DNA from: Inquilinus sp. Marseille-Q2685
Lineage (GTDB): Bacteria; Pseudomonadota; Alphaproteobacteria; DSM-16000; Inquilinaceae
Direction of reading: 5' to 3'
DNA: 64,000 nucleotides
Assembly (NCBI RefSeq): GCF_916619195.1
Contig: NZ_CAKAKL010000004.1
Coordinates: 186,001-250,000 of the forward strand
This document shows positions 1-9,674 of this stretch, in pieces. Position 1 is the first letter of the stretch; every line of letters starts with the position of its first letter. The notes beneath the pieces are model-generated. The model did no database searches. It saw only the letters and a list, made by a program, of their open reading frames with translations, and had not been told where the DNA came from. A program made the translations under genes and the position numbers.

Positions 1-1275
1 GACGACCAGCAGGCCGATATCGCCCTTCACCGGCCGCGCCGCGAACACATCCTTCTGCTCCGGCGCGTTCGCCCATTTGGCGATGGCGCTCGCCATGTCC
101 GAGCGCGGCGTGCGCGAGCCGTCCATGGCGTAGGAGCCGAAGGCGCCGAACAGCGGGCCGTCGAGCAGCGGCCGCCAGCGCAGGTTGAGAACGCCGGTCG
201 CCCCAGCGGCGAAGGAGGTCATGGTCCAGACGCGGATGTCCTCCGGCTCGGCGACGCGGCCATCCTCCTTGTCGCGGCCCAGCACCTGCGGCTGCAGCCA
301 GAGCGGGCCGCCCTGCCGCTCCGCATGCCAGAAGGGCTTGCCGCGGGCGGCGGCGCGGGTCATGTCGGCGCCGTAGAAGTTGCGCCAGGGCTGGTTGCCC
401 TTGCGCGCCGGGACCCAGGTCATGCCGTAGATCTCGACCTTGGACGCCGCCAGCCAGTCGTCGCAGCCATTGGCGGCCATGTTCGGGATGGCGCCGGCGA
501 TGCCGTGCGCGGCGATCAGGCAGTCCCGGTCCACTGCGCGGATGGTGTCGATGCGCCATTGCATCTGGCCGTAGAAATTGTCCCGCCGGAATTCGATCCA
601 GTCGAGGCCCTCCGGATAGGCGGCGATCTCGGCCGGCGGCTCGATGTCCTCCCATTCGGCGTAGGAGTAGCGGTGCCAGGCCTGGGCCAGCGTCTCGAGG
701 TCGCCGTATTTCCGCTTCAGCCAGTCGCGGAAGGCGGCCTTGGCGTGGCTCGAATAATCGACATCGGCGGCGTAGTTGACCTCGTTCCAGACGTCGTAGC
801 CGAGCAGCGCCGGATGCCCCTTGTAGCGGGTGGCGAGCGCGGTCAGGAAGGCGCCGGCCGCCTCCTTCACCTCGGGGCAGTTCATGGTCAGCGCCCCTGC
901 CCCGCCGCCATTGTTGGCGAAACCGCCGACGGCGGCGCTGACGCCCATATTCGAGGTCAGCGGCCGTCCATCCATGCGAACCTGCCGGGCATGGGAGAAT
1001 TTGCGATAGGCCCAGTCGGGCACCGTGTGGGTCAGTTCGGCGATGATGGTCTTGAGGCCGTTCTCGGCCGCCAGGTCCATCTGCCGGTCATAGTCGTCCC
1101 AATCATAGACGCCAGGCCGGCGCTCGATGACGCTCCACATGAACCAGTGGCGGAAGATGTTGAGCCCGTCCTCCGCTGCCGTCCGGTAGTCCCGCGCCCA
1201 ATCCTCGCGCGGCGGGTTGGACTTGCGGAAATAGACCGCTCCGAACGGGATCTGCGGGACCTTGTCCGTGGCCAT
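1..1275 (-). CDS. GH42 beta-galactosidase (3' end outside window)
   Basis: Family 42 glycoside hydrolase, expected to release terminal beta-galactosyl residues in the cytoplasm after import of the glycoside. The frame is open from the ATG at 1273-1275 (MATDKVPQIPFG) to the window edge, giving 425 residues of a protein that is normally about 650-700. The TIM barrel shows the acid/base Glu in GYDVWNEVN (about E165) and the nucleophile Glu in KPFWHAERQGG (about E319), both typical of GH42. It is the last visible gene of the minus-strand operon starting at 9434, 88 bp after the ATPase gene, so it probably shares LacI control. The galactosidase label is a family inference; other beta-glycosides are possible. 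Confidence 0.9.
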   Translation of the reverse strand, partial: MATDKVPQIPFGAVYFRKSNPPREDWARDYRTAAEDGLNIFRHWFMWSVIERRPGVYDWDDYDRQMDLAAENGLKTIIAELTHTVPDWAYRKFSHARQVRMDGRPLTSNMGVSAAVGGFANNGGGAGALTMNCPEVKEAAGAFLTALATRYKGHPALLGYDVWNEVNYAADVDYSSHAKAAFRDWLKRKYGDLETLAQAWHRYSYAEWEDIEPPAEIAAYPEGLDWIEFRRDNFYGQMQWRIDTIRAVDRDCLIAAHGIAGAIPNMAANGCDDWLAASKVEIYGMTWVPARKGNQPWRNFYGADMTRAAARGKPFWHAERQGGPLWLQPQVLGRDKEDGRVAEPEDIRVWTMTSFAAGATGVLNLRWRPLLDGPLFGAFGSYAMDGSRTPRSDMASAIAKWANAPEQKDVFAARPVKGDIGLLVV

Positions 1276-1363
1276 GGGGCGCTCCTTTCGCGCAATGCTC
1301 GTCCTTCGGCGGGCGCGGCCTGCGCCCGCCGCGTCAACCGGCGGCGTGATGATCCCTCGGGCG

Positions 1364-3127
1364 CTAGCTCGTCCTGCGGGCCGAGGCCTCCTCGGGGGTG
1401 AAACGGGTTCGGTGCATCATCCGCTTGCGGCGGGGATCGGGGTTAGGCACGGCCGAGATCAGGCTGCGGGTATAGGGCTCGCGCGGCGCGGTGCAGATCT
1501 CCTCGGCCGGGCCCATCTCCACCAGCCGGCCGCGGTGCATCACCGCGACCCGATCGCAGAAATAGCGGACCACCGAAATGTCGTGCGAGATGAAGACGAA
1601 GCTCAGGCGCAGCCGCCGCTGCAGGTCCAGCAGCAGGTCGAGGATCTGCGAGCGGATCGAGACGTCGAGCGCCGCCGTCGCCTCGTCGGCGATGACGATG
1701 CGCGGGTCGAGCGCGAGGGCGCGGGCGATGCCGATGCGCTGCCTCTGCCCGCCGGAGAAGGCGTGCGGATAGCGCTCCATCGCGAGCGGGTCGAGCCCGA
1801 CCAGCTCCATCAGCTCGGCGACCCGCCTGGTCAGGGCCGCACCGCGCGCCGTCCCGCTCACATACAGCGGATCGCCGATGATCTGCTTCACCGTCATGCG
1901 CGGGTTCAGCGAGGCGAAGGGATCCTGGAATACCAGCCGGACATCGCGATGGAACGCCTTGAGTCCCGGCTTGCCGAGCGCCGTCACCTCCACCGGCCGC
2001 CCGGCGCCGTCGACATAGGTGATGCGGCCGGCGCTGGGCTCGACCGTCCGCAGGATCAGCCGGCCGAGCGTGGTCTTGCCCGAGCCGCTCTCACCGACGA
2101 TGCCAAGGTTCTCGCCGGGGAGGAGATCGAGGCTGACATCGTCGACCGCCGTGATGGCATGGTCGCCGCGGCCATAGACCTTCGACACGTTGCGCAGCGA
2201 CAGCACCGGCGAGACCTCGCCGAGTTCGGTGCTCGCCGGCCTGGTGAGCGCGCGCCGGTTCTGCTCCAGCTTCACGGTCGCGTTCAGGAGCGCGCGGGTG
2301 TAGGGGTGCCGCGGGTCGTGGAAGATGGCGTCGGCGCTGCCGCGCTCGACGATCCGGCCGTAATGCATCACCGCCACCTCGTCGGCGATCTCGGCGACCA
2401 GCCCCATATCGTGGGTGATCAGCAGCATCGCCATGCCGCGGCTGTCCTGCAGCCGCTTGATCAGGTCGAGGATCTCCGCCTGGGTGGTGACGTCGAGCGC
2501 CGTCGTCGGCTCGTCGGCGATCAGGATATCGGGGTCGCAGGCCAGCGCCATGGCGATCATCGCCCGCTGGCGCATCCCGCCCGAGAACTCGAAGGTGTAG
2601 CGGTCGACCATCCGGTCGGGATGCGGGATCTCGACCTGGCGCAGCAGGTCGATGGCCGTCTCGCGCGCGGCCTTCTTGCCGAGCCGGCGGTGCAGCCGCA
2701 GCGCCTCCACGATCTGCGAGCCGATGGTGTGCACCGGCGACAGCGAGCTCATCGGCTCCTGGAAGATCAGGCCGATCCGGCCGCCGCGGATCTTCAGGAG
2801 GTCCGGGCTGCGTTCCGCAAGCCCGGCGATGTCGATCTCGCTGCCGTTGCCGCGCAGCAGGATGCGGCCGCCGACGATCCGGCCGTTGCGGTCGATGATG
2901 CGCAGCAGCGCCCGCGCCGTCACGCTCTTGCCCGAGCCGCTCTCGCCGACGAGGCCGAGGGTCCGGCCGCGCTTCAGCTCGAAGCTCACCTCCCGCGCCG
3001 CGTGGAGGATATGGGTGCGCAGGTTGAAGTCGAGGCTGAGCCCTTCGACCCGCAGCACCACGTCGGCCGTGTCGGCAGCCGAGGCGGGCCGGTCCGCCGT
3101 GATGAGTCCCATCGCCGCCCCCGTCAT
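1364..3127 (-). CDS. Fused double ATPase of Dpp/Opp-type ABC transporter
   Basis: Energises the importer whose permeases are encoded just upstream. The 587-residue protein has two complete ABC cassettes in one chain. Cassette 1 has Walker A GESGSGKS at about residue 61, signature FSGGMRQR and Walker [13 protein letters not shown]. Cassette 2 has [19 protein letters not shown] and [12 protein letters not shown]. Each half ends with the oligopeptide-transporter C-terminal extension ([26 protein letters not shown]). This is a DppD-DppF fusion, common in alphaproteobacteria. Its ATG overlaps the stop of the permease gene by 4 nt (ATGA, 3124-3127), so translation is probably coupled. In this setting the substrate is more likely an oligosaccharide than a peptide. 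Confidence 0.93.
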   Translation of the reverse strand: MTGAAMGLITADRPASAADTADVVLRVEGLSLDFNLRTHILHAAREVSFELKRGRTLGLVGESGSGKSVTARALLRIIDRNGRIVGGRILLRGNGSEIDIAGLAERSPDLLKIRGGRIGLIFQEPMSSLSPVHTIGSQIVEALRLHRRLGKKAARETAIDLLRQVEIPHPDRMVDRYTFEFSGGMRQRAMIAMALACDPDILIADEPTTALDVTTQAEILDLIKRLQDSRGMAMLLITHDMGLVAEIADEVAVMHYGRIVERGSADAIFHDPRHPYTRALLNATVKLEQNRRALTRPASTELGEVSPVLSLRNVSKVYGRGDHAITAVDDVSLDLLPGENLGIVGESGSGKTTLGRLILRTVEPSAGRITYVDGAGRPVEVTALGKPGLKAFHRDVRLVFQDPFASLNPRMTVKQIIGDPLYVSGTARGAALTRRVAELMELVGLDPLAMERYPHAFSGGQRQRIGIARALALDPRIVIADEATAALDVSIRSQILDLLLDLQRRLRLSFVFISHDISVVRYFCDRVAVMHRGRLVEMGPAEEICTAPREPYTRSLISAVPNPDPRRKRMMHRTRFTPEEASARRTS

Positions 3128-4299
3128 GAATCGTAGGGGTCGGCGGCGTCACGCAGGCCGTCGCCGAGGAAGTTGAAGGCCAGCACCGCCAGGACAACCG
3201 CGCCGGCCGGCCAGACCAGGAGCCATGGTGCGCCGGCGATGGTGCGCACATTCTGCGCCTCCTGCAGCAGCACGCCCCAGGAGACCACCGGCGGCTTCAG
3301 CCCGATACCGAGGAAGGACAGCGCCGTCTCCGCCACGATCATGGTGGGGACCGCGAGCGTCACCACCGCGAGGATGTGGCTGGTGAGCGAGGGCAGGATG
3401 TGCCGGAAGATCAGCCGCCGCTCGCCCGACCCGTCCAGCCGGGCGGCGGTCACGAAATCCTCGCCCCGCAAGGCGTAGAACCGGCCGCGCACCTCGCGCG
3501 CCAGCCCGGTCCAGCCGAACAGCGAGACGATGAGCGTGATGACGAAATAGACCTGAAGCGGCGACCAGGTGAGCGGGATCGCCGCCGCCAGCCCCAGCCA
3601 GAGCGGGATGGTGGGCATCGAGCTGATCACCTCGATGATGCGCTGGATCACCATGTCCACCGCGCCGCCATAGAAGCCGGAGAGGCTGCCGAGCGTGACG
3701 CCGAGCAGCAGGCTGATGCAGACGCCGATGAGCCCGATCGACATCGAGACCCGGGTGCCGTAGATCAGCCGGCTCAACAGATCCCGGCCGAGCTTGTCGG
3801 TGCCCAGCAGATACATGGTGTCGCCCGGCCGCACCGGCCCGACGAGATGCCGGTCCATCGGGATCAGGCCCCACAGCCGGTAGGCCGGGCCCTTCACGAA
3901 GAGGCCGATCGGCACGACCTTGGCCTCGTCCGTGACATAGCTGCGGCGCAGCGACGCCTGGTCCACCTGCATGGAATAGCCGGTGACATGCGGCAGGAAG
4001 CGCGAGCCGCCATCGGGGTCGGCCGCGAAGAAGCGGATCTTCTGGGGCGGCGCGTTGGTGAATTGCGGCCGCGCGGCATCGGGCAGCGCCGGGGCCAGGA
4101 ACTCCGCGAAGGCGCCGATCAGATAGAACAGCAGGATGACGACGCCCGACGCGACCGCCACCTTGTTGCGGGCGAAGCGCCGCCAGATCAGCGCCCACTG
4201 CCCGGCCGCGGCGATCTCGCCCGACTTGGTCCCGGGCTTCAGGAGGGTGATGGCGGGTGCCGTCTCCGCCGGCCCGTCGATGAAGATGTGCTCGCTCAT
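3124..4299 (-). CDS. ABC transporter permease, DppC/OppC type
   Basis: Inner-membrane permease of the Dpp/Opp family, 391 residues, longer than the usual 290-310. The N-terminus (MSEHIFIDGPAET...) is cytoplasmic, followed by a first membrane helix near residues 50-70 (VASGVVILLFYLIGAF). A periplasmic insert of about 90 residues (roughly 80-165) explains the extra length. The core then has the DppC pattern LLGTDKLGRDLLSRLIYGTR and five further hydrophobic segments, with the EAA loop region around GEDFVTAARLDGSGE. The start was chosen at 4297-4299 because it overlaps the DppB stop (TGATG). The reading frame stays open further upstream, but that stretch is antisense-like sequence inside the DppB gene. 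Confidence 0.92.
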   Translation of the reverse strand: MSEHIFIDGPAETAPAITLLKPGTKSGEIAAAGQWALIWRRFARNKVAVASGVVILLFYLIGAFAEFLAPALPDAARPQFTNAPPQKIRFFAADPDGGSRFLPHVTGYSMQVDQASLRRSYVTDEAKVVPIGLFVKGPAYRLWGLIPMDRHLVGPVRPGDTMYLLGTDKLGRDLLSRLIYGTRVSMSIGLIGVCISLLLGVTLGSLSGFYGGAVDMVIQRIIEVISSMPTIPLWLGLAAAIPLTWSPLQVYFVITLIVSLFGWTGLAREVRGRFYALRGEDFVTAARLDGSGERRLIFRHILPSLTSHILAVVTLAVPTMIVAETALSFLGIGLKPPVVSWGVLLQEAQNVRTIAGAPWLLVWPAGAVVLAVLAFNFLGDGLRDAADPYDS

Positions 4300-5285
4300 C
4301 AGGTGAACCGGATCCGGGGGTCGAGCAACGCGAGGAGGATGTCGGAGACCAGCATCCCGATCAGCGTCAGCACGCCCATCAGCAGGATAAAGCTGCCGGC
4401 CAGGTACATGTCCTGCGAGATCAGGGCCCGCAGCAGCAGCGGCCCGGCCGTCGGCAGGTTGAGCACGATGGCCGTGATCGTGGCGCCCGAGATCAGCTCC
4501 GGCAGCACCCAGCCGAGGGCGGAGACGAAGGGGTTGAGCGCGATGCGCACGGGATAGCGCAGCACCGCGCGGTGTTCGGGCAGGCCTTTGGCCTTGGCGG
4601 TGATCACATAGGGCTTGTTCAGCTCGTCGCTGAGATTGGCGCGCAGGATCCGGATCAGCGCCGCGGTGCCGTGCGTGCCGATGATGATGATCGGGATCCA
4701 AAGATGGGCGAGGAGGTCGCCGGCCTTGGCCCAGGACCATGGCGCGTCGACATACTCGGGGGAGTAGAGCCCGCCGACGCTCTGGCCGAAATACCTGTAG
4801 GAGAGATACATCAGCGTCAGCGCCAGGATGAAGTTCGGCACTGCGAGACCGAGAAAGCCGAGGAAGGTGAAGCCGTAGTCGCCGACCGAATGGCGGCGCA
4901 TGGCCGAATAGATGCCGATCGGCAGCGATACGGCCCAGACGAAGAGCAGCGAGGCGAGCGAGATCGCCAGCGTCGAGCCCATCCGCTCCCAGATCAGGTC
5001 GGCGACCGGCCGGTTCCATTCGAAGGAATAGCCGAAGTCGCCGCGGAACAGGATGCCGCTCATCCACTTCCAGTACTGCAGCCAGACGGGATCGTCGAAG
5101 CCGTAGATCTCCCTGAGCCGCGCCACCTGCGCCGGATCCACGTTCTGGCCGGAATCCGTCATCATGGCGATCATCGAGGTGAGATAATCGCCCGGCGGCA
5201 GCTGGATGATCAGGAACGCGATGATCGACATGCCGAGCAGCGTCGGCACCATGTAGATCAGGCGTTTGATGACGTAGCGCAGCAT
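4299..5285 (-). CDS. ABC transporter permease, DppB/OppB type
   Basis: Inner-membrane permease, 328 residues, normal for DppB. It begins with the family pattern MLRYVIKRLIYMVPTLLGMSIIAFLIIQLPPGDY, a first transmembrane helix followed by a periplasmic loop, then five more helices. The EAA-type cytoplasmic loop is near YVITAKAKGLPEHRAVLRYPVR. The C-terminus LLDPRIRFT is also typical. It pairs with the DppC-type protein, to which it is coupled by a one-base stop/start overlap. It lies 32 bp downstream of the glycosidase gene in the same operon. Confidence 0.94.
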   Translation of the reverse strand: MLRYVIKRLIYMVPTLLGMSIIAFLIIQLPPGDYLTSMIAMMTDSGQNVDPAQVARLREIYGFDDPVWLQYWKWMSGILFRGDFGYSFEWNRPVADLIWERMGSTLAISLASLLFVWAVSLPIGIYSAMRRHSVGDYGFTFLGFLGLAVPNFILALTLMYLSYRYFGQSVGGLYSPEYVDAPWSWAKAGDLLAHLWIPIIIIGTHGTAALIRILRANLSDELNKPYVITAKAKGLPEHRAVLRYPVRIALNPFVSALGWVLPELISGATITAIVLNLPTAGPLLLRALISQDMYLAGSFILLMGVLTLIGMLVSDILLALLDPRIRFT

Positions 5286-5317
5286 GGCCGCCCGCGTCTC
5301 CTTCCCCTGTTTCTTCT

Positions 5318-7426
5318 TCAGGCCCAGGTGATGTGCACCGCCTCGACTAGGTCGATCTTCGGCACGATCACGGTCACCCGGCCCGCCTTCACCTTCGCCT
5401 CCGCCATCTCCCCGGCGACGAGCAGCCGCGCCCCGGCGAAGGAGCGGCCGGTGGGGATGGCCACCGAGACCTCCTGCCGCCCCACGGGATGGATCTCCCG
5501 CGTCGGCCCCTTCATCATCATCGGGTTGGTCAGGTTCTGCAGCGCGACCACCAGTTGGTCCTCGCCCTCGCGCACGGCGACATCCAGCACCGACCGGCCG
5601 GTCACCTCGACATCCGGCCGCTTGCTCAGCGCCCAGCGCACGGCGTTGGCGATCAGCCGCTGGTGGTCGGCGGCCAGCACCTCCCAGAAGATGCCGCCGA
5701 TGTTCCAGGGGATGTAGACCGTCCGTCCACCGCCCGGGTGCCGGCGCGCCACCACCGCGGCGCCCCGCGGCTCCTCGCGCGGATAGACCTCCTCCATCGG
5801 CAGGTCGGGGAAATCCGGGACATACAGGAACGGCACCTCGGCATCGGCCGCGGCCTCGACGCCGATCAGGCGGGTGCCGCCGATGATGCGCGCGGCGCCG
5901 TCATAGCCCTCCGCGATCGGATGGCGGCCGTTCAGCGCCACATAGCTGTTCTGGACGCCCGCCCGCGGCGGCCTGGTCACCGTCACGCCCAGCAGGTCGG
6001 CCAGCGCCAGGGTTCCGCGCGGACGGTTGTCCTCATCGCGCATCGAGGTCTCATGGGCCGCGACCACGCTGCCGCCGCGGGCGACATACGCTTCCAGCGC
6101 GGCGCATTGCGCGTCGGACAGGCAGGTCGCATTGGCCAGGATCACGACCTTGAAGCGGTCGAGCCGCTCCGGCGTCATCGCCTGGTCCGACAGCATCTCG
6201 AAGGGCAGCTTCTCCTCGACCAGCGCCTGGTAGAAGCCGAGATCGTCGGCCTCCGCCGCCTTGCGCGTGTCCGGCCCGTGATGGCGCAGCGTGGTGGCCG
6301 GATCGATGATCGCGATCTCCGCCGCCGGCACGGTCGCCGCGAACACCGGCTCCAGCGCGGCGTGCAGCCCGAAGCCGTCGACCACCGGCTCGACCCAGCG
6401 CCTGTCCGGCACCGTGCCGTTGAACTTGGTGAACCAGGGCAGCATGCCCTGCACCACGCCGTCGAGCATCCACGACCGGATCTCCGGCCCGGTCGTCACC
6501 GCATCCTTCCAGCGATATTTCTCCTCCGGCCCGATCGAGGTGATCAGCACCACCGGCCGGTCGCGGAAGGTCGCCCGCATGCGCTTGCCGTTGCGGCCCG
6601 ACAGCCAGACCGGTTCGGTGCCGCGCCGGCCCTGGTCGTCCACGACCAGGAACGGGCAATGCTTTTCGATCAGCTTCAGATCGAACTCCATCAGCGACAC
6701 GCCGCCCATGTTCGGGATGAAGCTGGTGTTCGGCTTGATCGCCTTCATCGCCTCGTCCCATTCGACCACGAGGCGGCTCAGCACCGTACGCCGCCAGGCC
6801 GTCCAGGCCAGCCAGGCCGGATCCTCGGGATCGGCGTCGCGCGGCAGGTCGTGGCCGGACGCGTCGCGGAAGTTCCGCCGGCAGGTCTCGCAATAGCAGA
6901 CGCCGTGCCCCTGCCAGCGATTGGCGAAGATCGCATCGATGTCGTAGTCGCGGGTGATCTCGCGCACCACCTGCGGCATGAACTCGAAATTGTAGTCGCT
7001 GTAGGCGCAGGTGACCCAGACGCTGGGATAGGCCCAATGCCGGCGCCGGTTGCCGTCCCTGTCGACGGCGATCCATTCCGGATGGGCGTCGGCCGCGTCC
7101 TGGTGGATGGCATGCGGATCGACTCGCGCCATGACATGCATGCCGAGCCGGCGAGCCCCCTCCACCAACGTGCCGAAGGGGTCGGTGTCGCCCAGATATT
7201 GGCTCACATAGTGGAACGGCACCTTGGAAGGGTAATAGGCGATGTACCCCCCGGCGCTGAGGCAGGTCGCGTTCGACTTGCTGCGCCGGAACAGGTCGAT
7301 CCAGAACTCCGGATCGAAGCGGATCGGGTCGTCCTCGGCGAGGGTGAGTTGCGCCCAGCGCGTCGCCGACCGGTACCAGTCGGCTGTCCTCAGGCCCCCG
7401 GCCGATGGCGCAACGGTGTCCGGCAT
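5318..7426 (-). CDS. GHL6-like glycosidase with GH42-type trimerisation domain
   Basis: A 702-residue protein built like the Pfam 'hypothetical glycosyl hydrolase 6' group. It has an N-terminal TIM-barrel-like part (about 30-330), then a class I glutamine amidotransferase-like domain resembling the GH42 trimerisation domain (about 370-600, including VVILANATCLSDAQCAALEAYVARGGSVVAAHET), then a beta-rich C-terminus. The barrel carries a compact cysteine cluster (GVCYCETCRRNF) just after DAIFANRW. No signal peptide is visible, so it should act in the cytoplasm. The start MPDTVAPSAGG at 7424-7426 has a GAGAG-like ribosome site; an in-frame ATG 15 codons upstream is less likely. It sits between the binding protein and permease genes of a sugar-type operon, so a role in processing the imported glycoside is inferred. 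Catalytic residues are not established. Confidence 0.8.
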   Translation of the reverse strand: MPDTVAPSAGGLRTADWYRSATRWAQLTLAEDDPIRFDPEFWIDLFRRSKSNATCLSAGGYIAYYPSKVPFHYVSQYLGDTDPFGTLVEGARRLGMHVMARVDPHAIHQDAADAHPEWIAVDRDGNRRRHWAYPSVWVTCAYSDYNFEFMPQVVREITRDYDIDAIFANRWQGHGVCYCETCRRNFRDASGHDLPRDADPEDPAWLAWTAWRRTVLSRLVVEWDEAMKAIKPNTSFIPNMGGVSLMEFDLKLIEKHCPFLVVDDQGRRGTEPVWLSGRNGKRMRATFRDRPVVLITSIGPEEKYRWKDAVTTGPEIRSWMLDGVVQGMLPWFTKFNGTVPDRRWVEPVVDGFGLHAALEPVFAATVPAAEIAIIDPATTLRHHGPDTRKAAEADDLGFYQALVEEKLPFEMLSDQAMTPERLDRFKVVILANATCLSDAQCAALEAYVARGGSVVAAHETSMRDEDNRPRGTLALADLLGVTVTRPPRAGVQNSYVALNGRHPIAEGYDGAARIIGGTRLIGVEAAADAEVPFLYVPDFPDLPMEEVYPREEPRGAAVVARRHPGGGRTVYIPWNIGGIFWEVLAADHQRLIANAVRWALSKRPDVEVTGRSVLDVAVREGEDQLVVALQNLTNPMMMKGPTREIHPVGRQEVSVAIPTGRSFAGARLLVAGEMAEAKVKAGRVTVIVPKIDLVEAVHITWA

Positions 7427-7505
7427 GTCTCGCTCTCTGTCTTTCGGTCGAGGGATCCGGTGCCGTCCCATGGGCGGATCCGGAAGCGATCAGGGACGTG
7501 GCCGG

Positions 7506-9434
7506 TCAGGCCTTGAAGAACTGCTCCGGCCGCGCCGGGCCGGGGGTCGGCCAGCCGAAGGAGTTCGGCATGGTCTTCGGCACATTGACCATGTTGGTCT
7601 TGACGATGCCGTAGCTGTCCGGCGGCAGGCTGACACCGAAGGTCATGAACAGGTCCGCAGCCTTTTCGAGGATCTGCCGCATCAGCGTCTTCTGCTGCTC
7701 GGGGTCACCGGTGGCCAGCAGCTTCGTGTAGAGATCCTGCTGTGCCTTGATCTCCGCCGGCGGCTCGATCGCGTCCGGGTTCTTCGGGTCGAGATAGTAG
7801 AGCGACCAGCCCGGGGCATAGAGCGAGTTGGTCGAGAACGGCACGAAGTAGCGGGCATCGAGCATCGCGGCGATGCCGCTGTTCGCCCCGAACTGATGCG
7901 CCGTCGCATCGAAGTCGCGCCCGCGGCGCACCCGCGTCTCCCATAGCGAGCGGTCCATGCTGCGCACCTGGGCGTCGATGCCCACGGCCTGGAACATGGG
8001 AACCACCAGCTGGAACATGTCGAGGAAGGTGGTGCGGGTCTGGTCGAGCTCGAAGATGACCGTCCCCCGCCGGCCGCTCTCGTCGGTCCGGTAATTGTCG
8101 CCGTCCCGGTTCGGGATCAGCTTGTCCAGCATCGCATTGGCGGCGTCCGGATCATACTGCGTGAAGTCCTTGGCCAGCCGCTCGACATAGAGCGGGTCGT
8201 CCGGCCGGATCGAGGCCTGCGCCGGCTGGCCCTGCCCGACGAACACGGCGTCGATCAGCGCCGGGCGGTCGATCGCGATGGACAACGCCTGGCGGAACTC
8301 CCTGGTGTTGAACAGCTTGTTCTTCACCGGGTCGGTGTGGTTCAGGTTCAACTGGAAGACCATCACATTGGCCGCGGTCTCCTTCAACGTGTAGAAGCCG
8401 TAGCCGCCCTTTTCCTGGCCGTCGAACAGCACCGGCTTGTTCGCCGGCGTGGCGATGTACTGGTCCATCATGTCGATCTCGCCCTGCAGCACCTTCAGCA
8501 GCAGGACTTCGGGATCGGCCACCATCTGGTAGACGATGCGGTCGAAATAGGGCAGCTGCGTGCCCTCCGGATCGACCTTGAAGTAATAGGGGTTGCGGAC
8601 TGCTAGCGCCTGCTCGGTGCTCTGCCCCGGCGCGACCGTGAACATCCAGGCGTTGAGCGTCGGCCGGCTCGGGTTCTGGAAGAAGGTGTTGTCGTCGGAC
8701 AGGCCGATCTCACGCTGGAACAGCGCGATCCAGCTTTGCAGCCCCTTCTCCTTGGCCAGCTTGTCGGCATCCGGGTTGTAGCGGGCGTGGAACTGCTGCA
8801 GGTAATGCTTCGGCGTGCGCGTCAGCTGGTCCTGCTGCGCCCAGGCGAGGTTCTGCACGAAGAAGCCGTTCGGCGACGGGAAAACGACCTTGAACGTCGT
8901 CTCATCGACCACCTCGATGCGCGCCGGCTTGCCGTCGGCATACCACCAGCTGTTGCCGCCAGTATTGGTGTCCTTGTCGGTGAAAAAGGCGTCGTACCAG
9001 AACTGGACATCCTCGGTCGTGAACGGATGCCCGTCCGACCACCTGTGACCCTTGCGCAAGCGGAAGGTGTATTCGGTGGCGTCGGCATTGACGCTCCAGG
9101 ACTCCGCCGTGTTCTCGACCAGGCCGGACCAGTCGGGGTTGAAGCGGACCAGGGGCTCGTAGCCCTGATAGCGCACCACCATGGACAGCGACCCGCCGCC
9201 GACCAGCGCGTGCTTCCAGTCGCCGCCCTGTTGGCCGGCGCGCTCCAGCGGCGTGATCACCAGCGGGTTCGCCGGCAGCCGCTGCGCGACGGGCGGCAGC
9301 GTGCCCGCCGCCACCTGGTCCTTCAGGAAGGCTGATTCCTTGATCTCGGCGGCGCGGCCCAGCCCGGGCAGCGCGAAAGACGCGGCTGTGGCGGATGTGG
9401 CGGCGATGAAAGCCCTGCGGCTCAGCTTCACCAT
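7506..9434 (-). CDS. ABC transporter substrate-binding protein (SBP family 5), Tat signal
   Basis: Periplasmic solute-binding protein for the Dpp-type importer, 642 residues. It starts MVKLSRRAFIAATSATAASFALPGLGRAAE, a twin-arginine signal peptide (SRRAF) with cleavage expected near residue 30. Family 5 features follow: TAESWSVNADATEYTFRLRKGHRWSDGHPFTTEDV, then EFRQALSIAIDRPALIDAV. The start at 9432-9434 is set by a strong ribosome site (GGGGAGGAG) directly upstream; longer in-frame reading is non-coding leader. Long family 5 proteins with a Tat signal in alphaproteobacteria often bind oligosaccharides, which fits the two glycosidase genes in the operon. It is the first gene of the operon, facing the LacI gene. 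Confidence 0.93.
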   Translation of the reverse strand: MVKLSRRAFIAATSATAASFALPGLGRAAEIKESAFLKDQVAAGTLPPVAQRLPANPLVITPLERAGQQGGDWKHALVGGGSLSMVVRYQGYEPLVRFNPDWSGLVENTAESWSVNADATEYTFRLRKGHRWSDGHPFTTEDVQFWYDAFFTDKDTNTGGNSWWYADGKPARIEVVDETTFKVVFPSPNGFFVQNLAWAQQDQLTRTPKHYLQQFHARYNPDADKLAKEKGLQSWIALFQREIGLSDDNTFFQNPSRPTLNAWMFTVAPGQSTEQALAVRNPYYFKVDPEGTQLPYFDRIVYQMVADPEVLLLKVLQGEIDMMDQYIATPANKPVLFDGQEKGGYGFYTLKETAANVMVFQLNLNHTDPVKNKLFNTREFRQALSIAIDRPALIDAVFVGQGQPAQASIRPDDPLYVERLAKDFTQYDPDAANAMLDKLIPNRDGDNYRTDESGRRGTVIFELDQTRTTFLDMFQLVVPMFQAVGIDAQVRSMDRSLWETRVRRGRDFDATAHQFGANSGIAAMLDARYFVPFSTNSLYAPGWSLYYLDPKNPDAIEPPAEIKAQQDLYTKLLATGDPEQQKTLMRQILEKAADLFMTFGVSLPPDSYGIVKTNMVNVPKTMPNSFGWPTPGPARPEQFFKA

Positions 9435-9674
9435 GGGTCTCCTCCCCAATGTCCGGCCTGTTATGATCAGCCGTTGCAATGAGATGCTTGCATGGACGAT
9501 TTTGTTAGGTAAAGCGTTATGATAGAGAAATTTCACCACCGCGAATCGGATCCAAAACGGCATGAAATGATGAGATCAACCGATACCGCACCATCGATGC
9601 ACATTCAGACAAAACTTTTTTGAACCGTTATGGGCCGATGCTAGAAGGGATCGGGCCTGGAAAGAGGATCAGCA
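9435..9674. promoter_or_regulatory. Divergent control region between ABC operon and lacI-type gene
   Basis: The 240 bp hold the promoters of both divergent units. The sequence is AT-richer than its surroundings. TAAAGCGTTA (9510-9519) is a near-palindrome with a central GC step, as expected for LacI-family operators. A related GAACCGTTATGG lies at 9622-9633, and TTATGAT recurs at 9461-9467 and 9517-9523. These are the best operator candidates for the LacI-type protein; the assignment is inference. Confidence 0.45.

Noticed and set aside
1262-3136. Plus-strand open frame of over 600 codons across the ABC ATPase gene.
   Set aside because: It is antisense to a gene with perfect Walker motifs; its His/Arg/Asp-rich composition is typical of GC-rich shadow frames.
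3478-4557. Long plus-strand open frames across the DppC and DppB genes.
   Set aside because: Antisense to clear permease genes, with no domain or ribosome site.
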